Shown here: positions 54,515 to 64,000 of the stretch, piece after piece
Layout of the letters: each line of letters begins with the position of its first letter
Numbering within the stretch: the first letter of the stretch is position 1
Source of the DNA: G963663365 sp963663365
GTDB lineage: Bacteria; Hinthialibacterota; Hinthialibacteria; Hinthialibacterales; G963663365
Assembly: GCA_963663365.2 (NCBI GenBank)
Contig: CAXXIH010000001.1
Span: 496,001-560,000 of the forward strand
Direction of reading: 5' to 3'
Length of the DNA: 64,000 bases
Notes under the pieces: model-generated
Seen by the model: the letters and a program-made list of their open reading frames with translations, nothing else
The model's database searches: none
What the model was told of the DNA's origin: nothing
Position numbers and translations under genes: made by a program

Positions 54515-55888
54515 CTAGACCGCGAGATTTGCACCACGCTTTTCGACTTCCTGACGCACTTGTGATGGATCGAGATCGCGTGGCGTGCAATTCTTCTCTG
54601 TGCTCATGGCTGCGGCAATCCCCGCCGCTTGGCCCATCATCGAGCATGATGTTGTCACACGGGCTGATGAGAGTGCGAGCTGGTCTGCTGAAAAACAACG
54701 TCCTGCCACCATCAGATTCTTGGCATCTTTTACCAATAGACTACGGTAAGGAATCTGATAAGGAGGGACGACCATCTCCTCCTTTTTAAGAATATAGGTT
54801 CTTTTGTCGTCATCCGGTTTATGCCCATCGAGATAAAAGACTCCCCGCGCCACCGCGTCGTCAAATTCCCGCCCCGCTCGAAGATCGTCCACGGCAAGAA
54901 CATAATCTCCGACCACACGGCACCCTTCACGTATGCCGATAATGGGTGAGCACCCGTCGAACCGCCACGGTTTTTTATCATGCCGCTGATGGTAATCGAG
55001 AACCTCCATCATCCTTCGGCGGCCTTGAATCTCAGCAGCGGTCAAACCTTCTGTGCTTGTGGAATCGAACATGGGGATCTTAATTTTAATCGCGTTCCCA
55101 CCCGGGCCATTCGGCCAAACACTGGTCATGGGCAAATCTTCTTTATCGGCGATGACACCGAACCATTCGGGCGGCACCTGAGGCCACACTTCTTCCTCCG
55201 GGATATGCCGCACGAAATACATCATCGACATAGGTAATTGAAATCCGCTTTGTGGGTTCCCCTTCATGGTGTCGAATCCGGCTGCGCGGCCAAGGTCGGC
55301 GTCACCGCTGCAATCGATATATTGTTTGGCGCGTAGAGCCTCCGGACCGGATTTGCCGCAAAGAATACACTCGGCAATGCGGCCGTCCTTTTCCAACACA
55401 TCCACAAACCGGGTATGAAGCAGGAGTTTAACCCCGCGCTTTAGCAACAACTCCTGCAAAACAATCGGAAGAATGTAGTGATCGAAAACACGCGCACTCA
55501 GTTTCGGATAAGGCTTATAGGGGACAATCGCGTCAAACGCTTCCAGGCCCTCAACGATTGAATCGAAGACCTCACCTTGGTTTGCCGTCTCGCCGCAAAA
55601 TGAAGCTACGCCCCCGCTTGTCGAATTCCCCCCGGTAATTGCGAAACGTTCCACAAGAATAACGCTCGCGCCTGAGCGAGCTGCCGCGCAAGCCGCGGAT
55701 ACGCCTGCAATTCCGCCGCCGATAACAGCAACGTCCGCCTCGTAACGAAGAGGTACCTGGCGCTGCCATGTAATGGATGATTGAGAATTTGCGGAAGATG
55801 AATTGTCAGCGGACTGGGCCGATTGATTGGTTAGCAATCCTGCGGCGGCCCCGGCTGCGGTTGTTCGAATAAAATGGCGGCGTTTCAT
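54515..55888 (-). CDS. Tat-exported FAD-dependent oxidoreductase
   Basis: A 457-residue flavoprotein of the FAD_oxidored family (PF12831-like). The Tat signal is KRRHFIRTT with an Ala/Gly-rich run to about residue 27. The ADP-binding fold has VAVIGGGIAGVSAACAAARSG, the second Gly-rich patch VERFAITGGNSTSG, a C-terminal ATG-like FAD contact (NLMVAGRCFSAD), and cysteine-poor mid-domain. Family members in Planctomycetota-like secretomes are common and mostly unassigned; substrates may be sugars or polyols. GAGGAGA precedes the ATG. It is convergent with the acyltransferase gene. Confidence 0.88.
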   Translation of the reverse strand: MKRRHFIRTTAAGAAAGLLTNQSAQSADNSSSANSQSSITWQRQVPLRYEADVAVIGGGIAGVSAACAAARSGASVILVERFAITGGNSTSGGVASFCGETANQGEVFDSIVEGLEAFDAIVPYKPYPKLSARVFDHYILPIVLQELLLKRGVKLLLHTRFVDVLEKDGRIAECILCGKSGPEALRAKQYIDCSGDADLGRAAGFDTMKGNPQSGFQLPMSMMYFVRHIPEEEVWPQVPPEWFGVIADKEDLPMTSVWPNGPGGNAIKIKIPMFDSTSTEGLTAAEIQGRRRMMEVLDYHQRHDKKPWRFDGCSPIIGIREGCRVVGDYVLAVDDLRAGREFDDAVARGVFYLDGHKPDDDKRTYILKKEEMVVPPYQIPYRSLLVKDAKNLMVAGRCFSADQLALSSARVTTSCSMMGQAAGIAAAMSTEKNCTPRDLDPSQVRQEVEKRGANLAV

Positions 55889-56035
55889 GTAGCGGTCTCC
55901 TCTTTAATCGCACACGAGTTCTAATTCGGAATCCGATTATTGCATTGATAGTGCTTACCGATTAGGGGAGGGGGAGAGAATCCGGCCATGGATGATTGAC
56001 ATCGAAATTAATGAAAAAAACTGCAAATCGTTTGC

Positions 56036-58396
56036 CTAATTTAAAATGGAAGTTGCTGGCTCATGGACGATATAAATTATCGTATCGACCATCCCTTCGT
56101 CTGTCATGCATGTCAGGCGGTGCGAGCCGGGTTTGAGTTGCAGGTGTATTGGAGATTCCGGAGTTGATGTGCCCAGGTATGATTCGCTGTCATACCAGTG
56201 CAGACGTTCCTTTGTATCGAGTGAAGTCCGAACACGTATGATGTCGCCGTCGGATTGTTGTGTCAGAACAAACTCTGCATGATTGGAAGGTTCCAAAATC
56301 CGCAAATCCTTAAACACAGCCTTTTGAGATGTGCTATCGTGTGATTCACGTTGAATATAGGCGGTTGTAATGTTGGCCAAATCCCATCCATGCGGTGTGC
56401 TCGGCCAACGTTGAATCACGCCGCCTGTATTTGATTCGGTTTCATCTGTTGCGGTCGATGGATAATGCATATCGCATATCCGATGCAAGAATTGCTCTCG
56501 TGGCAGATAGACAGTGCGTTTCTGTTTGCACCATTCACTGGTTGGCAATCCGCTCACAGCGCAAATCGAGACCGGTTTCAGGTCCTGCTTAACTTCCGGC
56601 CAAGATGGATCGTTTCGTTTGGGCAGTGCCCGAAATATCTTTGCGGCCAATGGCAGTGCGGAATTAGCGCCAACCAGTTGCCGGGAAGGATGGGAATCGT
56701 TGTTACCCATCCACACTCCCACAACATAGTGACGGTTAAATACAAAGGCCCAGGCATCCCGGCGTCCCTGTGATGTTCCGGTCTTCCAGCAGACTCGTTC
56801 CGGCGCATTAATCACTTCAACATTTTCCTGCAGAAGTTCTTGGGGGAAGGGTTGTTCCAGCATTTCGTAGACTTTCAAACCTGTTCCGCGTGTGAGGATT
56901 TGTTGTTCATGCGAAGGTGGCTGATTCTCGAAAACCCGTAAATTGCGATAGGTTCCGAGATTCGCCAGTGCGCAATAGGCCGCCGCGACTTCCTCCAGTT
57001 TGACCTCGGCATTTCCGAGTGTAAGCCCGAGGCCGTAATATTCCGGATTCCGCGTTAAGGTAGAAAGACCGATCTCTTTTAGATAATTGTAGAATCCCTC
57101 AACGCCAATGCGTTCCAATAATGTTACCGCGGGCACATTCAGCGAATGCCGGAGCGCATAGTCCGCAGAGATCAAACCCCGGTACTTAAGATCGAAATTT
57201 TCCGGATTATAGAGACCCTGATCCCAGGATTCATCCAATAATGTTTCACAGGCATAGAGCTGATTCTGCTGCATTGCCAAAGCGTAAAGGAATGGCTTGA
57301 GTGCGGAGCCGGGCGAACGCTGGGCTTGGCATAGATCCACCTGCCCGCCACCCGGCGTGTGTAGAAAATCAGCCGAACCTACCCGCGCAATAATGTTTGC
57401 CGTTGAGACATCCACTACAATTGCCGCCGCGTTGCCAATTTCACCCTTAAAATGCTGTGTCGCTTCTTTGGCCAAGCGCTCTATGTTCTTTTGAGTTGTT
57501 AAGTCGAGGGTTGTTTGGATTTTTTTTGCCTCACTTGGCTTTCGCTTAATTTGGATTGCCAAATGCGGTGCATACATCGGGAATGCGTGATAGTGCGTGC
57601 TTAATGGCTGAATAATGGCGTCGTGCAATTCCTGTAGGGTGATAAATCCTTCCTCATGCATGCGCCGTAGCACATAGTCTCGTCTTGCTCGCGCGCGTCG
57701 GGGATGCCGGAGTGGCATGGTCTGGCTTGGCGATTTGGGCAATGCCGCTAATAAGGCCGCTTCGGAGATCGTGAGTTCGCTCGCGGGCTTTCCGAAATAT
57801 CGCCAAGATGCCGCTTCGCAGCCAACCAGGTTCTGGCCGTATGGTGCGCGATTGAGGTAAATCCAGAGGATTTCGTCTTTGCTTAGGCGGCATTGCAGGC
57901 GCACAGCCTCTATTGCTTGGAGAATTTTATCCAAATACGACCGGCGGTAAGGATGCGTTAATTTCACCGCCTGCATGGTCAATGTCGATGCTCCCGAGAC
58001 GACACGCGCTCCGCATAGATTTTGCCAAACGGCCCGAAGAACCGCGATTGGATCAACACCCGGATGGATATAGAACCGTTGATCTTCTGCGGCGATAGTC
58101 GCTTGAATGAGGCGTGGGCTAATCTCCTCCAGATTGCGTTCAAAACACCACTGCTCTTCTTGATTAAGGAATGGATAGAGCAGATTCCCGGAGCGATCTA
58201 CCATTTCTCCTGAAAAGTCGATCCGTTTGTATTCGGATACATCCATAGGCCAAAGCAATAAGACCGCTCCGCATAACATTGCTCCCGCTAGTGCGTAGAG
58301 TATTTTCTTCTTTTGGCAGCATATAAATTGCCTGGCGGCGGTGCCGTGCCGCACAATTCGGTTCCAAAGAAGAGGTAAGCGTTCGGTCCAATACAT
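56036..58396 (-). CDS. pbpC: Penicillin-binding protein 1C (bifunctional murein synthase)
   Basis: A 786-residue class A penicillin-binding protein. One membrane segment (about 31-50) anchors it. The glycosyltransferase GT51 domain (about 85-250) has catalytic Glu104 in AAEDQRFY, GASTLTMQ and LNRAPYGQNL. The transpeptidase domain (about 315-600) has S364-A-L-K367, S418-L-N420 and K538-T-G540. The C-terminal region (about 610-786) is the PBP1C/BiPBP-type beta domain. It builds peptidoglycan strands and cross-links them. The gene follows the alpha-2-macroglobulin gene by only seven bases, the same pairing as pbpC/yfhM in proteobacteria. Confidence 0.95.
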   Translation of the reverse strand: MYWTERLPLLWNRIVRHGTAARQFICCQKKKILYALAGAMLCGAVLLLWPMDVSEYKRIDFSGEMVDRSGNLLYPFLNQEEQWCFERNLEEISPRLIQATIAAEDQRFYIHPGVDPIAVLRAVWQNLCGARVVSGASTLTMQAVKLTHPYRRSYLDKILQAIEAVRLQCRLSKDEILWIYLNRAPYGQNLVGCEAASWRYFGKPASELTISEAALLAALPKSPSQTMPLRHPRRARARRDYVLRRMHEEGFITLQELHDAIIQPLSTHYHAFPMYAPHLAIQIKRKPSEAKKIQTTLDLTTQKNIERLAKEATQHFKGEIGNAAAIVVDVSTANIIARVGSADFLHTPGGGQVDLCQAQRSPGSALKPFLYALAMQQNQLYACETLLDESWDQGLYNPENFDLKYRGLISADYALRHSLNVPAVTLLERIGVEGFYNYLKEIGLSTLTRNPEYYGLGLTLGNAEVKLEEVAAAYCALANLGTYRNLRVFENQPPSHEQQILTRGTGLKVYEMLEQPFPQELLQENVEVINAPERVCWKTGTSQGRRDAWAFVFNRHYVVGVWMGNNDSHPSRQLVGANSALPLAAKIFRALPKRNDPSWPEVKQDLKPVSICAVSGLPTSEWCKQKRTVYLPREQFLHRICDMHYPSTATDETESNTGGVIQRWPSTPHGWDLANITTAYIQRESHDSTSQKAVFKDLRILEPSNHAEFVLTQQSDGDIIRVRTSLDTKERLHWYDSESYLGTSTPESPIHLQLKPGSHRLTCMTDEGMVDTIIYIVHEPATSILN

Positions 58397-58403
58397 GGTC
58401 TTT

Positions 58404-61400
58404 TTATCGAATCACAACCTTTGAGGGAGCGGATGAACCATGAACAGATGGCAAGTACATACACTCCGCTTCGACCGCAGGATGCTGAAATGAGCCTGGC
58501 GTGATGGCACGGACGATGTAATAGAAGTTATGTGCGCCACTGGCGAGCTCTTTAAATGCCAGCACAAGACGATCATCGCGTATTTCCAAATGCGATGGTG
58601 TAACAGCTCCGGCAAAGGCTCCCTCGGGTATGGCATCCGGATCCAGACGTGGATTCTCGATTTCCAATCCGGCCGGAAGCAGATCGGCAACAACCAAATT
58701 CTTTACGATCCGCTCGCAGTTGATTTGCAGGCCGATGATATAATTCTCACCTTGCTGCAATGTATTACCGGCGTGTTCTTTGCCTTTGGAGTTATAGATT
58801 GTCCGCGTCAAGGCGATCCCTTCCGATACCGGCTCTGCGTTAACTTCCGTGGGGATACCTTTGATTGTGAAATTGACGTACAGATTCGTGCCGCCTGTAT
58901 TACGCACGGCAAAACTTCCGTTTGGCCCAAGGTATGTCCCGGTGTATATATCGTTTCCTGTCAGAACTCGTGAGCCGCGTTCATCTTTGATCTCAAAGGC
59001 CGCCGAATCGATATTTGAGGCCAAGGCTGTCAGGTAATCGGTCAGAGCCGTCATGATGAGCGAGGTTTCTTGAGTTGTACCGTGATTATGTTCTTGCAGA
59101 AATGCAACCAAGCGGTCCGCCTTCTTTGCCATCTCCGATTTGTCGCCATCCATCTGCAACAGTGCCAGGAGTTCTACGGCTGTATTGCGGATATCGGAGT
59201 TGAGGGTTTCGTCCGGTTCTGTTACTTCAAAGGGGCGTGATGGTGTCTCGGAGAGGTACATCTTGACGCGGTCGGAATCTTGTGTGCTGCGGGCCAAAGC
59301 AGCGGCCAAGAGAAAACGCGCCGCTGTTGGGATTCTGATGCTGTCAAAACGGCCGATTTGTTGAAGTGCTTCCAAATCGCCTCCCAAGGCCAGCACATAA
59401 AGACCATAAGCCCGGAGATAAAGTGAAGACTCACTTTGATTACTCCAGTCTTGGGTGACTCCACGCACATAACTCTTCAGCGACTCGTAACTGTTATCGG
59501 GAATCTCATATTCGCGGCCGTTCTTTACAAATGTCAGAAAATGAAGCGCATAAACTGAGCCGTATGCCCAAGGCTCCATATCTCCCGGCCAAAATCCCAG
59601 TCCACCTGATGCAGTCTGCATGGAAAACAGCCGGTCAATGCCGCTCTGGATGTAATGATCCAACTGGATATTGGGATCGAGCACAGAGTCCACCAGGAAA
59701 CGGTCTTTACGTAACAGGTAAAGCGGCATCAACTGCGAAGTTGTCTGTTCTGCGCATCCATAGGGATAACGAACCACATACTGCAATGCGTCCTGTAACA
59801 TCAGCGCAGGATGCCCACCTGCAGACAGATGCAATTCCGTCCGCTCATCGTCCATGAATGAATCGTTGCGAAGTTCGATTTCTTGGCCCGGTTCGAGGAT
59901 GATGAGACGGTGGGATGACTGAAATGCCGCCGGAGGATAGACGGGAATTGGTGCGACTTCTTTTAAAGTATCCAATTCTTCTCCGCTGGAGCCGGTGAAT
60001 GTGGCCGTCCATTGGATTTTCGCTTGGCCGATATTTTGACCGGCGGTGAATTTGGCCACGGTTGATGCTTCGCCGTTGACCGGCAGTTCGAGTGTGGATT
60101 CTCCATCGGTGGCTTCAATCGTTCCGCTGCCTGCCCATTGGATTTGTGCTGTGCATGCTTCACCGCCATGGTTAAACGCTACCGCGCGGCATTCCATCTC
60201 GTCACCCAGCAACAAAAAGCGCGGCATGCTGGTTCGGAGCATATGATCCCGGCGCACGAATACATTGCCATTCTGGGCTCCAGAGGCTTTGGCATTGCAG
60301 GCAACCACAACCAAGCGCAACTGCCCCGTAAATTCCGGTATTTTCATCTCAACAGTCGCTTGTCCGGATTCATTCGTTTGGATGACTTGCGACCATAAGG
60401 CAACCGGCTTAATCCAATTTTCAAGGTCCGGACCTGCCACTCGTTTCGCAAGTTCGCCTTCCGCGCCGCCTCCCGGCTCGGATTTTTCAAAATCGTAGAC
60501 AACATGGTCATAATAATGAGCACGGTGCATGTCCGGTCTGCGCGTACGCGCTATCCATGCGTAGGGATCCGGGTTTTGATAGTTGGTAATGCTGTGGATA
60601 CCCTCATCAATTGCAGCCAATGTCACCTCAGCCGAAACGGGATTGCCGTCAAGGTCTTTGGTTGTGATGGCAAAGGCCGTATCCGTATCCGGTTTTAAAA
60701 CTTCCGGGAGATTCGCTAACTGGACATCGATTTTACGGGCCGGATTATGAACCTGAAGGTTGGCGGCTGCGAAACTTGAGAACGGATAAACCTGTGCGCG
60801 CTCCAGGTTGACTTCATGAATTACAGTGACTTCAATCCACACATTGGGGTAATTCTCTTGTGTAAGTGGAATTTTTACAGTTGCAGATTGATTCTTGAGC
60901 TCAATCGGAATCATTTCCCGAATGTCTTCTTGCTCTAAAACAACGATCCCCTTGCCGTCAAAAGGAGATTCAATGCGCAATTCGGCCGTGTCTCCGGCTT
61001 CGTATTCGGGTTTATCGAGAATCAATTTAATCAGGCTTGGACGGGCGGAATCTGCAATTTCACAGAAATCGCCGTAGCAGTAAAAAGATTGTGTGCTGTA
61101 TTGCGGCGTTGCTTCGCTGTGAACCCGTACACGGTAATAGCCGTAACCTTTGACATTGAATGACGTCACGCCTTTGCCATCTTGCAGATCAACTTCTTTG
61201 GTTTCGATTGACTCGAAAGACTGCGACCAGTTGGGTTGGTGGTCGCTGTAATAACGCCGTACATAATAGTTCCAAACCTGCTTTTCCAATGTGACTTTAA
61301 CCCGGGCAAGTTCTGCCGGCATTCCGTCGTGATTGACAGCCGCCACATGGACATCCAGGCCGTTACTCGCATTGGAAGCCGTTAGCAATCCCAAATGAAT

Positions 61401-64000
61401 CTCGGATGGAGAAAGAAAAGCCGTTGCCTTACCGGATACGGCGCGTCCTCCGAGCTCATAGACTTCCCCGATCACCGTTGCCTGCAAAGGCGCTGTGATC
61501 TCTTCTTCGGGTGTATAGGTGAAATCGAAATGGGCGTTCCCCTCCGAATCGGTTTTGCCTTCGCCTAATTGAACGGTCTTGGGAACCGAATCCGAGTCAT
61601 TGTCAAAACGGTATTCTTTCCAGTTTTCGAACTCGAAACCGCCGCGTTTGAATAGAATCTTGGCGTCGCACTTACGGTCCACAGCCGGTGCGCCGAATAG
61701 ATGCATGGCGTTGACCGATATCCTGTATTGTTTGCCCGTCAGCCACTTGTTTTCCGATAGTTCAACCTTGGCTTTCATCCGGTGCGGGACAAAATCCTCC
61801 AGGCTAAAGGCCATTGAACCGATGACGCGTTTTGTGCCGGGTAGAGAAATCTGGACTGTATATTTTCCGGTTGGATAAGAATCTTGTGTTTCAATATCGC
61901 GGCCGCCCGTCCCGTAGGCAGACAGTTCCGTCGGTTCGCTGAATAACTGTTTCCCGTTTGGTTTAATCACAGTTGCCAAAAGGGGGACATTGGCGAGCGC
62001 ATCACCGTAATTCGTGCGCACAATCCAGCGCAGATGCACGGTCTCGCCGGGCCGGTAGAGTTCACGGTCTGCGTAAACAAAAGCGTCGTAAGCATTCCGG
62101 TCATAGCCGGGCATATCTCCCTTTATTTCATTTTGCCCGTCAGGACGCGCTTCCAATTCTAAAAACGTAAAGTCCTCGCCGGATTCCACCACAATCACAA
62201 CCGGTGTCCCGCGTCTTGTTGGCAAATCGCGCAGGTGAGCGATTCCTTGAGCATTGGTGTGAGCTTCTCCAAGAACCTGATTCTTATAGGAATAGACCGT
62301 GACTTTTGCTGTCTCCAGTGGAGCCAGGGAGAATAAATCGTGAGCAAAAACAATAACCTCATTGTCCTGCCAGTGGGCGAGAAGACCGATGTCGGTGTAG
62401 ATCACGAGTTTTGTGTCTTGATTCGAATCCTTTCCTGATGCTTGCAGGCAGAAGATTCCTCGGCGGTGTTCCGGGAATAACTCATCGAGCGGAATCTTTG
62501 ACTGGGCAAGTAGTTGAGTAGAATTCGAAACGTTGGTCGTTTGTTGCGCAACCTTTTCGCACCATTTTGAATTGAAATAGTCGCCGCCTTGGCCCTTAAG
62601 CATATCATCCAGTGCGACGACAAGATTTGATGGAAACATCCGGTAGAGATTGATATTGATTTCCGAGAGTTTCCTGGATTCGATGGGCAGCAGCAGGCCG
62701 CTACGTCTTGGGAAATAGTATTGTCCGGCCAGGCCGAACCCGAGATAGGGACTGACTTCGCCGGAGGTGGACGGAATGGATACCGGTTGGGCCAATTGCA
62801 GCCGTTTGCCGATCTTAAGACCCGGCTTGACCGTCAACTGATAGGCCTGCTTCTCGCTAAAGTCGCCTTTAACTCGAAAACTTCTGCTCCAGTAAGGATG
62901 AAATTCCACCTGCAAATTCTCGATATGGGGCGAAACTTCAATATAATCCTGCAATTCGTCTTGTGTGCATGTCTCCCGCAGGTTCTTGTTGGTTTCCACA
63001 TAGAGGATAATTCCATCCCGGCCTTCCTGTTCCCACCACGCCCGATATAACTGCAAAGGAGCGGTTTGATATTCAACCTTCATTGAATAGGAAGTCTTCA
63101 GTACTGCATCTTTCGAGCCTGTTAGCCCTTGTGTGATGGCAAGTGAAAATCGGACATTATCCGGATTGGGCACGGAGACGGATATTTTGTGCCGCTTTTC
63201 GAGACCGGTCGTAAGAACCTTGGCATCCAAGATTGTGCCATCGGTTAAGTCGGTCACAATCAGGCACTTTTGAAGTTCTTCCGCTACCACTGAATCAGAA
63301 AAATCTATTCGGATTTCTTGCACATCCTGAAAGCTGGGCTGCCAATTGGTTTTCTTGACAGTCAGTTCACGTTCGCTGGGATAAACAAAGGTCACGTCCT
63401 GTTCGCTGGTGAATTGACCGTCCTTGCTTTTGACTCCTTTTACCACAGTTATTTTTACGGGCTCATCGGAGATGTCCTCTAACGTTAAATGATAGGTCTT
63501 CTCGTTTGTGCCTTGTTCAAAGCTATACCGGATCGAACGATCATCTTGTGTGCGAACTGAGATTCGCTCTTTCAGAGAGTCCAAATCCGCCGCATAAGTG
63601 AAATTCAGTCCGATAACCAGACGGTTTTCCTTTTCATCCAAGACCCAGATTCGTTGAGGCTCGAAGCGATGGCTTGCAAAATGAAAAACCCGTTGCTCGG
63701 GGCTGAGAGGCTTGCCGCTCTTGGACCGTAGCGCTCCATTGAGTTCCACTTCGTAAATTTTCTCTTCTTGCAAGTGAGCACGCTGTCCGGGATTATTTGG
63801 ATTGAGTTTGAAAGAGATGTAGTTGCTGCCTACAGTGATTTCGCCGTCAATAGGGGGATTGATCCGCATCGGCGGCGGAGCGATGGCCCCTTCAGATGCC
63901 GGAAGTTCTATTTCCTCGTTGAAGAAGAATATGATCTGTTCCCCCAGCGTGTCTCCTTCCAATGGAACTCTACCGATGACCTTGAGCGATGCTTCGGATG
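58404..64000 (-). CDS. Bacterial alpha-2-macroglobulin, thioester type (5' end cut off)
   Basis: The reading frame stays open to the window edge, so the N-terminus is missing; at least 1,860 residues are present. Blocks of macroglobulin-type beta domains come first, then the alpha-2-macroglobulin core (RPGETVHLRWIVRT, YPTGKYTVQI, ALWSQVIQTNESG). The thioester motif P-Y-G-C-A-E-Q-T lies at 59740-59765 (Cys codon 59755-59757), followed by an alpha/alpha barrel (PGDMEPWAYGSVYALHF) and a C-terminal receptor-like domain. Such proteins trap attacking proteases by covalent capture and are thought to guard the periplasm or surface, working with PbpC at damaged wall. Coding continues beyond position 64000. 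Confidence 0.92.
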   Translation of the reverse strand, partial: SEASLKVIGRVPLEGDTLGEQIIFFFNEEIELPASEGAIAPPPMRINPPIDGEITVGSNYISFKLNPNNPGQRAHLQEEKIYEVELNGALRSKSGKPLSPEQRVFHFASHRFEPQRIWVLDEKENRLVIGLNFTYAADLDSLKERISVRTQDDRSIRYSFEQGTNEKTYHLTLEDISDEPVKITVVKGVKSKDGQFTSEQDVTFVYPSERELTVKKTNWQPSFQDVQEIRIDFSDSVVAEELQKCLIVTDLTDGTILDAKVLTTGLEKRHKISVSVPNPDNVRFSLAITQGLTGSKDAVLKTSYSMKVEYQTAPLQLYRAWWEQEGRDGIILYVETNKNLRETCTQDELQDYIEVSPHIENLQVEFHPYWSRSFRVKGDFSEKQAYQLTVKPGLKIGKRLQLAQPVSIPSTSGEVSPYLGFGLAGQYYFPRRSGLLLPIESRKLSEININLYRMFPSNLVVALDDMLKGQGGDYFNSKWCEKVAQQTTNVSNSTQLLAQSKIPLDELFPEHRRGIFCLQASGKDSNQDTKLVIYTDIGLLAHWQDNEVIVFAHDLFSLAPLETAKVTVYSYKNQVLGEAHTNAQGIAHLRDLPTRRGTPVVIVVESGEDFTFLELEARPDGQNEIKGDMPGYDRNAYDAFVYADRELYRPGETVHLRWIVRTNYGDALANVPLLATVIKPNGKQLFSEPTELSAYGTGGRDIETQDSYPTGKYTVQISLPGTKRVIGSMAFSLEDFVPHRMKAKVELSENKWLTGKQYRISVNAMHLFGAPAVDRKCDAKILFKRGGFEFENWKEYRFDNDSDSVPKTVQLGEGKTDSEGNAHFDFTYTPEEEITAPLQATVIGEVYELGGRAVSGKATAFLSPSEIHLGLLTASNASNGLDVHVAAVNHDGMPAELARVKVTLEKQVWNYYVRRYYSDHQPNWSQSFESIETKEVDLQDGKGVTSFNVKGYGYYRVRVHSEATPQYSTQSFYCYGDFCEIADSARPSLIKLILDKPEYEAGDTAELRIESPFDGKGIVVLEQEDIREMIPIELKNQSATVKIPLTQENYPNVWIEVTVIHEVNLERAQVYPFSSFAAANLQVHNPARKIDVQLANLPEVLKPDTDTAFAITTKDLDGNPVSAEVTLAAIDEGIHSITNYQNPDPYAWIARTRRPDMHRAHYYDHVVYDFEKSEPGGGAEGELAKRVAGPDLENWIKPVALWSQVIQTNESGQATVEMKIPEFTGQLRLVVVACNAKASGAQNGNVFVRRDHMLRTSMPRFLLLGDEMECRAVAFNHGGEACTAQIQWAGSGTIEATDGESTLELPVNGEASTVAKFTAGQNIGQAKIQWTATFTGSSGEELDTLKEVAPIPVYPPAAFQSSHRLIILEPGQEIELRNDSFMDDERTELHLSAGGHPALMLQDALQYVVRYPYGCAEQTTSQLMPLYLLRKDRFLVDSVLDPNIQLDHYIQSGIDRLFSMQTASGGLGFWPGDMEPWAYGSVYALHFLTFVKNGREYEIPDNSYESLKSYVRGVTQDWSNQSESSLYLRAYGLYVLALGGDLEALQQIGRFDSIRIPTAARFLLAAALARSTQDSDRVKMYLSETPSRPFEVTEPDETLNSDIRNTAVELLALLQMDGDKSEMAKKADRLVAFLQEHNHGTTQETSLIMTALTDYLTALASNIDSAAFEIKDERGSRVLTGNDIYTGTYLGPNGSFAVRNTGGTNLYVNFTIKGIPTEVNAEPVSEGIALTRTIYNSKGKEHAGNTLQQGENYIIGLQINCERIVKNLVVADLLPAGLEIENPRLDPDAIPEGAFAGAVTPSHLEIRDDRLVLAFKELASGAHNFYYIVRAITPGSFQHPAVEAECMYLPSVHGSSAPSKVVIR

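Noticed and set aside
1..64000. CRISPR arrays, tRNA or rRNA genes, insertion sequences, prophage
   Set aside because: No regularly spaced repeats, cloverleaf-like sequence, ribosomal sequence, transposase, integrase or terminal repeats were recognised by eye. A covariance-model search would be needed to be sure about small RNAs.

Overview
The window looks like a chromosomal segment of an uncultivated, Gram-negative-type, carbohydrate-degrading bacterium. Pointers to a Planctomycetota/Lentisphaerota-like or Hydrogenedentota/Sumerlaeota-like lineage are: many Tat-exported Gfo/Idh/MocA oxidoreductases, sulfatase and fucosidase genes, exported parallel beta-helix proteins, a lone GspG-like prepilin with the GFTLIELLIVVAIIGILAA-type leader, double-thioredoxin secreted proteins, and a PbpC/alpha-2-macroglobulin pair. 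This placement is inference from gene content. I saw no rRNA, tRNA, CRISPR array, transposase, integrase or phage gene.

Layout. 0.4-0.9 kb: a CBS-pair protein. 1.0-7.0 kb (minus): a five-gene run (AGE-fold epimerase, Gfo/Idh/MocA, oligogalacturonate-lyase-like propeller, Gfo/Idh/MocA, exported methyltransferase) ending in a hairpin inside the 3' end of the CBS gene. 7.1-13.2 kb (plus, divergent): heparinase II/III-like lyase, family 2 glycosyltransferase, large predicted lipoprotein. 13.2-14.3 kb (minus): two-domain thioredoxin protein. 14.5-23.3 kb (plus): exported xylose-isomerase-like barrel, prepilin, beta-helix plus five-bladed-propeller fusion, GH29 fucosidase, MalQ, and a second beta-helix protein. 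23.3-26.2 kb (minus): KorB and KorA, the one clearly central-metabolic unit. 26.8-32.4 kb (plus): two more Gfo/Idh/MocA proteins around a HEAT-like lipoprotein, then a TMTC-like membrane/TPR protein. 32.4-45.3 kb: GH127, GH67-like, GH29, GH38-like, GH50-like enzymes and a metallophosphoesterase, on alternating strands.

45.3-52.2 kb is a signalling island preceded by about 0.9 kb of non-coding DNA: NarL-type response regulator, cysteine-less thioredoxin-fold protein, chemoreceptor with two extracytoplasmic CZB zinc domains and a histidine-rich tail, and a hybrid histidine kinase whose first PAS domain is cysteine-rich. I consider this the best candidate for an undescribed system: a possible metal/redox sensing module. 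52.2-55.9 kb: sulfatase, hexapeptide acyltransferase and Tat-exported flavoprotein. 56.0-64.0 kb (minus): penicillin-binding protein 1C and a thioester-bearing alpha-2-macroglobulin that runs off the right edge.

Taken together the carbohydrate genes suggest breakdown of complex, partly uronic, sulfated and fucosylated/arabinosylated glycans: lyases and hydrolases release sugars, epimerase, isomerase-like and oxidoreductase proteins modify them, and MalQ and the 2-oxoacid:ferredoxin oxidoreductase handle glucan and central carbon. No SusC/SusD pair or sugar transporter is visible. Several coding starts were moved inward to ATG codons with a ribosome-binding site and a proper signal sequence.
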